A DNA stretch of 64,000 bases from Acidobacteria bacterium Ga0077551 (GTDB lineage Bacteria > Pseudomonadota > Alphaproteobacteria > Caulobacterales > Hyphomonadaceae), in assembly GCA_001464545.1 (NCBI GenBank), contig LNFC01000022.1:1-64000 (forward strand). The letters are read 5' to 3'. Both the position numbers and the translations under genes were made by a program. The notes beneath the pieces were generated by a model. That model did no database searches. It saw nothing but the letters and a program-made list of their open reading frames with translations, and was not told the origin of the DNA. How positions within the stretch are numbered: position 1 is the stretch's first letter; the number at the start of each line of letters is the position of its first letter. Shown here piece after piece: positions 58,780 to 64,000 of the stretch.

Positions 58780-59412
58780 TCAGCCGTCGTTGAGGCTGGC
58801 GGGGGCGTTACGCACATCGGCGTTCATCGTGGCCAGCTTCACGCTGATCACATAAGCCTTCTTGGAATCCATGTTGGCGAGGATCAGGCCGGCCTGCTCG
58901 CTGGGGATCAGGCGCAGGAAGCCGGCCGCGAAGGCGGGGTCCATCTGGTTGAAGATGGAGGCGGCGGCGTCCGGCTTCATGGCGCTGTACATGCCGGCAA
59001 GGTGCTTGATGTCCTGGTCCGAGGCGCCCTGGATCTCCTGCCAGCGGGCTTCGAGCGTGGTCTGCAGGGCCTGAAGCTCGGCCGTCTGCGTCTCGAGTTC
59101 CTTTTCCCAGGTCTGGAGCGCGAGCTTTTCGTTTTTCAGCTCTTCCTTCTGGGATTCAAAAAGCCACTGGTCTTCGGCGACCATGGCGGCGGATTCGGTC
59201 GTGAAACACACTTCCTGAAGGTCCGCGGCGGACGGGCCGGCCGGTTTCGCTGCGCCGTCGGTCTTGGCGGCAGCCGTTTCAGTGGCGGGTTTGAGCCCGA
59301 GATCCTCGGCGAAGGCGAGGCCGTTGGGCAGGAAGCGGGTGGCGCCGCCGATCGTGAACAGGACGCCGAGCGTCAGCAGCACATGCGAGGTGTTGTTCTT
59401 GACGAAAGACAT
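58780..59412 (-). CDS. motE: MotE-like flagellar protein
   Basis: About 210 residues from the ATG at 59412. A single N-terminal hydrophobic segment (VLLTLGVLFTIGGATRFLP) anchors a periplasmic coiled coil (FESQKEELKNEKLALQTWEK and ELETQTAELQALQTTLEARW), followed by an MgtE-N-like domain (IKHLAGMYSAMKPDAAASIF, LANMDSKKAYVISVKLA). This is the architecture of MotE, a periplasmic chaperone for the motility protein MotC in Sinorhizobium. It lies in the flagellar cluster after fliL and DUF6468, 142 bp away. The assignment is based on architecture and context. Confidence 0.83.
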   Translation of the reverse strand: MSFVKNNTSHVLLTLGVLFTIGGATRFLPNGLAFAEDLGLKPATETAAAKTDGAAKPAGPSAADLQEVCFTTESAAMVAEDQWLFESQKEELKNEKLALQTWEKELETQTAELQALQTTLEARWQEIQGASDQDIKHLAGMYSAMKPDAAASIFNQMDPAFAAGFLRLIPSEQAGLILANMDSKKAYVISVKLATMNADVRNAPASLNDG

Positions 59413-59554
59413 GGGGATTTCTTCGCAGCCTTCGGAGGGTAGGCTTGCGGACGGAAAATCCGGACGCAAACCTTTCCGAAAGATTTCACGGTTCGGGCTA
59501 ATTATTCGTAAATTTTCGGGCGGTTTCTGCTAACCTTTGCCCGCAAGCGCCGGT

Positions 59555-60046
59555 TCAGGACGAGCGGGAGCGGGCGAGGAGCCCGAGACCGCCGCTGGCG
59601 GTTTCAAGAGAGGCGGACGCTTCATCGGACATCGCCTGCATCTGGCGCATGATGCCGTTCATCTCGGCGACGCGTTCTTTGGACTGGTCGAGCACGGTGC
59701 GCATCATGACAAACAGGTCCATTTGCGCGGTGTGGACTTCATCGGTGGCGCTCGCCTTGGCAAGATCGACGGAGGCGATGGTGTCTTCCAGTTTCCGGCA
59801 GGTCTTGTCGGCCTCTGAGATCAGGTGAGCGAGTCGCGTCGCCATCGATTCGACGCGGACGCGGGTGTCCTGGGTGGTCGAGCTCATCTGGGCGATGGAC
59901 GTCGACAGGGCCGTGATCGTGGCGCCGAGGCCGTCCTTGGTGTTCTGCAGCGCCTTGAGGCGCTTGCTCAGCACGAAACAGTAGATGCAGGCCGCGAAGG
60001 AGACCAGGAAGATCGCAATGTCCGTGGGCTGGATAGCCATTTCCAT
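59555..60046 (-). CDS. DUF6468 flagellar-cluster membrane protein
   Basis: A 163-residue protein with one N-terminal membrane helix (DIAIFLVSFAACIYCFVL, about residues 8-25) and a long helical cytoplasmic part rich in Met, Thr and Ser (ALSTSIAQMSSTTQDTRVRV, HLISEADKTCRKLEDTIAS). It belongs to DUF6468, a small family that accompanies flagellar operons of alphaproteobacteria. Start and fliL stop overlap (TAATG), so it is translationally coupled to fliL. A role in flagellar rotation or assembly is inferred only from location. Confidence 0.82.
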   Translation of the reverse strand: MEMAIQPTDIAIFLVSFAACIYCFVLSKRLKALQNTKDGLGATITALSTSIAQMSSTTQDTRVRVESMATRLAHLISEADKTCRKLEDTIASVDLAKASATDEVHTAQMDLFVMMRTVLDQSKERVAEMNGIMRQMQAMSDEASASLETASGGLGLLARSRSS

Positions 60047-60573
60047 TACCTCAGGAGAAACTCGGTGATGAGAACACCATCGGAGACTCCGCTGCCGAGC
60101 ACAAGCTCCGACCGGCGGGCGAGCTGCTCGCGCATACGGGGGTAGAAGCCGGGGTCTTCAAAATCCTTCATTTCCAGTGAGCGCAGGTAGGTGTTGAAGG
60201 CGTCGACCAGGACAGGCTCGGCGGCCTGGACTGCTTCGACATTGCTCGTCTCGGTGATCACCGAGACGTTCATCTTGAGGTACCGAGTGGCCGGGGCGCT
60301 GCCGACCGTGATCAGGATTTCCTGCATCTGGACGTAAGTCTGATCGGCCTTGATGGCCGGCTCGACGACTGCGGCATCTTGCTCCGCAGGCACGCAGGCT
60401 TCAGTTGCCACGGCGGGAGGGGGAGTCAGAAAGTAAACGATGCCGAAGGAGCTGCCGAGGGCGGCTGCGCCCAGGATTATCAGGCCGATCATGCCTCCGG
60501 CGGGCTTGGCCGCTGCGGCTGCCGGATCGCCGTCTGGCTTCTTTTCCACCTTCTTGTCTGGCTTCTTGGCCAT
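60046..60573 (-). CDS. fliL: Flagellar basal body-associated protein FliL
   Basis: A 175-residue protein from the ATG at 60573. A lysine-rich cytoplasmic tail (KKPDKKVEKKPDGDP) precedes one membrane helix (IGLIILGAAALGSSFGIVYFL) and a periplasmic SPFH-like FliL domain with YLKMNVSVITETSNVEAVQAA and the C-terminal LVLGSGVSDGVLITEFLLR. FliL supports stator function at the motor. It is divergent from fliF across a 126-bp region with a CtrA-like box. In Caulobacter fliM follows fliL; here DUF6468 does. Confidence 0.88.
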   Translation of the reverse strand: MAKKPDKKVEKKPDGDPAAAAAKPAGGMIGLIILGAAALGSSFGIVYFLTPPPAVATEACVPAEQDAAVVEPAIKADQTYVQMQEILITVGSAPATRYLKMNVSVITETSNVEAVQAAEPVLVDAFNTYLRSLEMKDFEDPGFYPRMREQLARRSELVLGSGVSDGVLITEFLLR

Positions 60574-60607
60574 TGGATTCCCGGTTCCATCACCTAGCGC
60601 AAGGCCG

Positions 60608-60670
60608 TTAGACCAATCCGGGGTAAAGATAACCTTAACGATTTGGGGTCTAATTTTAATCATTAGACCA
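60608..60670. promoter_or_regulatory. Divergent fliL/fliF promoter region: CtrA-like box and three TTAGACC repeats
   Basis: On the minus strand TTAA-GGTTATC-TTTAC (60623-60638) matches the CtrA box TTAA-N7-TTAAC with one mismatch. TTAGACCA occurs at 60608-60615 and 60663-60670, and its complement GGTCTAA at 60647-60653, forming a GTCTAA-N9-TTAGAC dyad. CtrA controls early flagellar operons in Caulobacter; the TTAGACC protein partner is unknown. Confidence 0.5.
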
Positions 60671-60699
60671 GAATCAGACCCGAACGGGGCCATTTGTTC

Positions 60700-62229
60700 A
60701 TGAAGTTTATCGAGACGCTAAGAGCCTTGCCCTTGTCGCGTCAGCTCCTGCTTGGGGCTGCGGTGCTGGGGATCGTGTTTGCCATGAGCTTCATGGTGCA
60801 GGGCGCGACCAAGGAACCCATGGCGTTGCTGTATTCCGGCCTTGAGCCACAATATGCCGGCGAGATCATCGAGGAACTCGAGCAAAGTGGCGTCGAGTAC
60901 GAGATTCAAGGCGGCGCGATCTTCATTCCGGAGGGCAAACGCGATTCGGTGCGCTTTGCGCTCGCCAAGGAAGGCCTGCCACGCCAGTCGGTGCAGGGGT
61001 ATGAACTGCTTGACGAGGTCAATGGCTTCTCGGTCACATCCGAGATGTACAACGCCTCTTACTGGCGTGCGAAGGAAGGCGAGCTGACGCGGACCATCCT
61101 CGCGATTCCCGGCATTTCGGCGGCGCGCGTGCATATTGGCGCGAGCCTGCGGTCCGGTTTTGCGCGCTCCCAGCCGGCCCAGACGGCCTCCGTGACGCTG
61201 ACGACGACGCATTCCCTGTCCAAAGGACAAGCTGAGGCGATCCAGTATCTCGTTGCGCTGGCTGTATCCGGTCTGAAGCCGGAAGACGTGGCCGTCATCG
61301 ATCCGACCAAGGGCATCCTGGCCGGTCCGAATTCGGACGAAACAGCGGAGGCCGGCCCTGCGGCGGAAGACCAGGCAAGCGCGCTGGAGCAGAAGATCAC
61401 CAGCCTGCTCGAGGCCCGTGTCGGCGCCGGGAATGCGCGCGTGTCCGTTTCGGTTGATGTCAGCCGCGAACGCCAGCGCGTTTCGACCGTTGCGTTCGAC
61501 CCGCAATCGAAAGTCATCCGTAGCCGGACGACAAGCGACATGAGCGAGTCCGGCAGTGGCGGCGGCGGCGCGTTGACGGTGGCCAGCAACCTTCCCCAGG
61601 AAGGCGAGGGGGCTGCCGCCGGCGGCAGCACGAACGCTTCCAAGAACTCGTCTGAAAACATCGCTTATGAAATCAACGAGACCCGCACCGAAATCGAGAA
61701 ACTGCCGGGGCAGATCGAGCGGATCTCCATTGCTGTTCTGCTCAACGAGCAGTCGCTGGGGCTGGATCCGGCGGCCGCAGATGCGGCGACCGTGCGCGAT
61801 AAAGTCCTCGCCGACCTGCAATCGCTGGTCACCTCCGGCGCGGGCCTGAACCTCGAGCGCGGCGATTCCATCTCCGTCGAGCTGATGCCGTTCCAGCAAG
61901 TGACGGCGGATGACCTCGTGGCCGCCCCGGGCATGATGCAACAATTGCTGGAGCGCTATCTCTGGTCCGGCCTGCAGGCCTTGCTGCTTGGTCTCGTGGT
62001 GATCGTACTTGCCTTTGGTGTCGTCCGGCCGATGCTCTCGCCGAAGAAAGCTGACGTGGCGCTTGACGGTACGGCGGCGCCTGGTGCAGCCCCCGCCTTT
62101 GCGGGCGGTGCGCCGGAATCGGATCCGCTCAACTATCTGAAAGACTACGCCCGGGAGCGTGAGGAAGAAACCGCTGCCCTGCTTCAGCAATGGCTGAACG
62201 AAGATCAGAAGATTGCCGTCAATGAGTAG
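60700..62229 (+). CDS. fliF: Flagellar M-ring protein FliF
   Basis: A 509-residue protein from the ATG at 60700. The first membrane helix (LLLGAAVLGIVFAMSFMVQG) is followed by the ring-building motifs (LYSGLEPQYAGEIIEELEQ, LTRTILAIPGISAARVHI, SGLKPEDVAVID), a variable low-complexity region, and a second helix (LQALLLGLVVIVLAFGVV). The C-terminus (YLKDYAREREEETAALLQQW) keeps the tail that binds FliG. It is somewhat shorter than typical FliF proteins of about 550 residues. It heads a flagellar operon with flbE/fliH, fliN and fliP. Confidence 0.94.
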   Translation: MKFIETLRALPLSRQLLLGAAVLGIVFAMSFMVQGATKEPMALLYSGLEPQYAGEIIEELEQSGVEYEIQGGAIFIPEGKRDSVRFALAKEGLPRQSVQGYELLDEVNGFSVTSEMYNASYWRAKEGELTRTILAIPGISAARVHIGASLRSGFARSQPAQTASVTLTTTHSLSKGQAEAIQYLVALAVSGLKPEDVAVIDPTKGILAGPNSDETAEAGPAAEDQASALEQKITSLLEARVGAGNARVSVSVDVSRERQRVSTVAFDPQSKVIRSRTTSDMSESGSGGGGALTVASNLPQEGEGAAAGGSTNASKNSSENIAYEINETRTEIEKLPGQIERISIAVLLNEQSLGLDPAAADAATVRDKVLADLQSLVTSGAGLNLERGDSISVELMPFQQVTADDLVAAPGMMQQLLERYLWSGLQALLLGLVVIVLAFGVVRPMLSPKKADVALDGTAAPGAAPAFAGGAPESDPLNYLKDYAREREEETAALLQQWLNEDQKIAVNE

Positions 62230-62839
62230 GCCCATGCTTTCAGGCTTGCCCCGGTTTGACGACAAGGGGGCCTTGCTTCCGCCAACCGATTGGCGGCGTT
62301 CCTTCGACGACGCGGAAACTGGCGTCGGATTCGGCGCAGCCGATCAGTTCGTGAACGATACATTCAACGAAGAGGCGCCCCTGATTGAGGTGCCGTTTCA
62401 GCCGCCGCCGCCGGCGCAACTTGACCTGACCTCGCTTGAGGCGTCGCTGGCAGCCCTCAGCGGGCGGCTCGAAAAGATCGAGCGCGATGCGCGGGCGCAG
62501 GCGGTCGAAAATGTCCGGTCGATGGCCGCGAAACTGTTTCCGCTGCTGTCGAAAGCGTTCCTGGCGGAGGAGATCGGCCGTCACTTGCCTTCGCTCGTTC
62601 CGGCCTCGGCCGCCGTGGTCGAGATACACGCCGAGGAGTCCCTCGCTTCCGATCTCAGGGACATGGTGGAGCGCAACAGTTCGCTCGCCCATCGCTGCAC
62701 CATCCTGCCTGCCTCGGCCCCGGGGCAGGGACGAATCGACGTCTCGTGGCAGACAGGCGGGCTGACGTTCGATTTTGACAGCCTGCTGCAGGCTTGCCTT
62801 GCGCAGCTGAATTCAACCCAAACCATGACCAAGGAGTAG
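62222..62839 (+). CDS. FlbE/FliH-like flagellar export assembly protein
   Basis: A 205-residue protein from the ATG at 62222, which overlaps the fliF stop by eight bases; an ATG at 62234 is an alternative. The N-terminal 60 residues are acidic and proline-rich (FQPPPPAQLDLTSLEASLAA), followed by a helical stalk (EKIERDARAQAVENVRSMAA) and a C-terminal domain (VVEIHAEESLASDLRDMVER, GRIDVSWQTGGLTFDFDSLL) like FliH/HrpE. In Caulobacter the flbE gene holds the equivalent position before fliN. It would regulate the FliI ATPase. Assignment rests on position and domain pattern. Confidence 0.75.
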   Translation: MSRPMLSGLPRFDDKGALLPPTDWRRSFDDAETGVGFGAADQFVNDTFNEEAPLIEVPFQPPPPAQLDLTSLEASLAALSGRLEKIERDARAQAVENVRSMAAKLFPLLSKAFLAEEIGRHLPSLVPASAAVVEIHAEESLASDLRDMVERNSSLAHRCTILPASAPGQGRIDVSWQTGGLTFDFDSLLQACLAQLNSTQTMTKE

Positions 62840-62843
62840 AGGA

Positions 62844-63167
62844 ATGGCTCTTCCCGACACAGCACCTGCCATCGCCGCTGATGACGACCGCCGGGATGCT
62901 TCCGGACGGAACGCGTTCCGCCGCTCGATCTATAGCGTGCCGGTCACCGTGACGGTCTCGATCGGCCAGAAGCGCCTCAGCGTGGCAGAGATTCTCGAGC
63001 TCCAGCCGGAGTCGATCGTTCCGCTTTCGTCGCGCATCGATGATCCGGTGGAACTGAGCATTGACAATCGCCTGATCGCGCGCGGCGAACTGGTGGAGAC
63101 GGGCGACGGCCAGATTGCCGTAAAGATCATCGAGATCATTGAACGAGCGCCGGACGAAAATGCCTAG
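62844..63167 (+). CDS. fliN: Flagellar motor switch protein FliN
   Basis: A 107-residue protein with an AAGGAG ribosome binding site. The SpoA domain is complete: YSVPVTVTVSIGQKRLSVAE, ILELQPESIVPLSSRIDDPV, and VELSIDNRLIARGELVETGD with the conserved ELV end. FliN forms the lower C-ring of the motor and docks the export ATPase. It starts four bases after the flbE/fliH gene. Confidence 0.93.
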   Translation: MALPDTAPAIAADDDRRDASGRNAFRRSIYSVPVTVTVSIGQKRLSVAEILELQPESIVPLSSRIDDPVELSIDNRLIARGELVETGDGQIAVKIIEIIERAPDENA

Positions 63168-63930
63168 CATGGGTGTACTTCTTCGGTTTGTTTTCCTAGT
63201 GGTGCTGGCGGTCCTGTTCGCCGGCGCAGCGCAGGCTCAACAAGCCGTACCCGGACAAATTCCGGCCCTCGAAGGCCTGATCAATCCGAACGGCGATGGC
63301 CAGCTCAGCAGCTCGGTCATCCAGCTGCTGCTTCTGGTGTCTGTGCTCAGCCTTGTGCCGGGCATCGCCATGATGGTCACCTGCCTTCCGTTCATGGTGA
63401 TCGTCTTCTCGTTCATGCGTCAGGCGATCGGTGTGCAGCAGGCGCCGCCCAACATGATGATCATGGCGCTGGCCATGTTCCTGACCTTTTTCGTGATGGA
63501 GCCGGTCTTCATGTCGGCCTGGGAAAACGGCATCACGCCATATATGAACGGTGTGCTGGACGAGCAGCAGGCCTGGAAACTGACCACGGACCCGTTCCGC
63601 GAGTTCATGATGAGGCGGACGGATCCCGAAGCGTTGATGACGCTGGCTGACGCGGTCAACCGGCCGCTGGTCGAAGGTGAGGCGCCGTCCTTCTCGCTGC
63701 TTTCGACCGCCTTCATGCTGAGCGAAATCAAGCATGCGTTTCAGATAGGTTTCGTTATCTTCCTGCCCTTTATGGTGATCGACCTGGTGGTGGCTTCGGT
63801 ACTGATGGCCGTCGGCATGATGATGGTGCCGCCGACTGTCGTGTCGCTGCCGTTCAAGCTGGGCTTTTTCGTACTGGCAGATGGCTGGCTGAAAATAACT
63901 GAAGCTGTGCTCAGAGGTTATGGATCATGA
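63160..63930 (+). CDS. fliP: Flagellar biosynthetic protein FliP
   Basis: A 256-residue membrane protein with a cleavable-looking N-terminal segment (LLRFVFLVVLAVLFAGAAQA). FliP motifs are PGIAMMVTCLPFMVIVFSFM, GVQQAPPNMMIMALAMFLTF, PFREFMMRR, and the C-terminal IGFVIFLPFMVIDLVVASVL and MMMVPPTVVSLPFKLGFFVL. It is part of the type III export gate. The start at 63160 overlaps the fliN stop; 63169 is an alternative. Its stop overlaps the next start (ATGA). Confidence 0.94.
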   Translation: MPSMGVLLRFVFLVVLAVLFAGAAQAQQAVPGQIPALEGLINPNGDGQLSSSVIQLLLLVSVLSLVPGIAMMVTCLPFMVIVFSFMRQAIGVQQAPPNMMIMALAMFLTFFVMEPVFMSAWENGITPYMNGVLDEQQAWKLTTDPFREFMMRRTDPEALMTLADAVNRPLVEGEAPSFSLLSTAFMLSEIKHAFQIGFVIFLPFMVIDLVVASVLMAVGMMMVPPTVVSLPFKLGFFVLADGWLKITEAVLRGYGS

Positions 63931-64000
63931 ATACGCCGACCAAGCGCGATCGTGGCGATGCAGCGCCGGGGAGGGCGGGCCGCAAATCCAATATATCTGC
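63927..64000 (+). CDS. Start of the next gene in the fliP operon (3' partial)
   Basis: An ATG overlapping the fliP stop opens a frame that stays open for at least 24 codons to the window end, beginning MNTPTKRDRGDAAPGRAGRK. The visible residues are basic and hydrophilic; the product cannot be identified. Translational coupling to fliP suggests a flagellar role. Confidence 0.6.
   Translation, partial: MNTPTKRDRGDAAPGRAGRKSNIS

Overview
The window is GC-rich, densely packed chromosomal DNA from an alphaproteobacterium, most likely a member of the Caulobacterales/Hyphomonadaceae group. The evidence is the gene content: the single-domain response regulator CpdR, a RegB/RegA-type redox two-component pair with a Sco protein, the PHA regulator PhaR, FtsEX next to PlsC, DUF6468 and MotE-type flagellar proteins, a FlbE/FliH-like gene between fliF and fliN, and a CtrA-like box between the divergent fliL and fliF genes. 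The genus is an inference; no rRNA or marker for species is present.

Layout. 0-5.3 kb: the end of a metallo-beta-lactamase hydrolase, a DUF985 cupin, a small membrane protein, divergent phaB/phaR (polyhydroxyalkanoate metabolism), a DUF983 protein and prephenate dehydrogenase. 5.3-8 kb: regB-regA with a divergent sco gene and a RegA-type dyad between them. 8-11 kb: a large chemoreceptor with two PAS domains. 11-19.6 kb: glycosyltransferases GT2 and GT39, an HNH endonuclease, the ftsE-ftsX-plsC-alkA operon and a divergent zinc-ribbon/phosphoribosyltransferase pair. 19.6-28 kb: small metabolic and detoxification genes (glyoxalase, AraC-MGMT fusion, GST, cyclase, hydrolase), a TonB-dependent receptor and an SDR. 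28-36.9 kb: a frameshifted acidic-tailed membrane protein, an acyl-CoA dehydrogenase resembling methylsuccinyl-CoA dehydrogenase, a lactonase-like lipoprotein, hisI, enoyl-CoA hydratase, HMG-CoA lyase and a thioesterase-nucleoside hydrolase-ribokinase operon. 37-42.8 kb: a complete RND efflux operon (outer membrane factor, adaptor, pump). 43-45.8 kb: an SDR, a lipoprotein and an AT-richer islet next to the 3' end of tRNA-Arg(CCG). 46-50.2 kb: TraB/GumN protein, hisN-like phosphatase, an XRE regulator, a candidate small RNA, N-formylglutamate amidohydrolase, cpdR and tRNA-Val(GAC). 50.2-52.5 kb: a CHASE4-like/GGDEF/EAL protein. 52.8-56.5 kb: a tightly coupled three-gene operon (TelA-like coiled-coil protein, DUF6384-like membrane protein, coiled-coil protein with Gly/Ser/Arg tail) of unknown function. 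56.6-58.7 kb: a DUF2236 protein and an acyl-CoA dehydrogenase. 58.8-64 kb: flagellar genes motE, DUF6468, fliL on the minus strand and fliF, flbE/fliH, fliN, fliP on the plus strand.

Themes. Carbon storage and C2/branched-acyl metabolism are recurrent (phaB, phaR, the Mcd-like dehydrogenase, HMG-CoA lyase, enoyl-CoA hydratase). Redox control (RegBA), c-di-GMP turnover, chemotaxis, cell-cycle proteolysis (CpdR) and flagellar assembly suggest a motile organism with cell-cycle-linked development. The most promising undescribed item is the three-gene operon at 52.8-56.5 kb. Other leads are the orphan-terminator RNA near 48.45 kb, the frameshift near 28.40 kb, the tRNA-Arg islet, and the absence of fliG and fliM from positions where related bacteria usually carry them.
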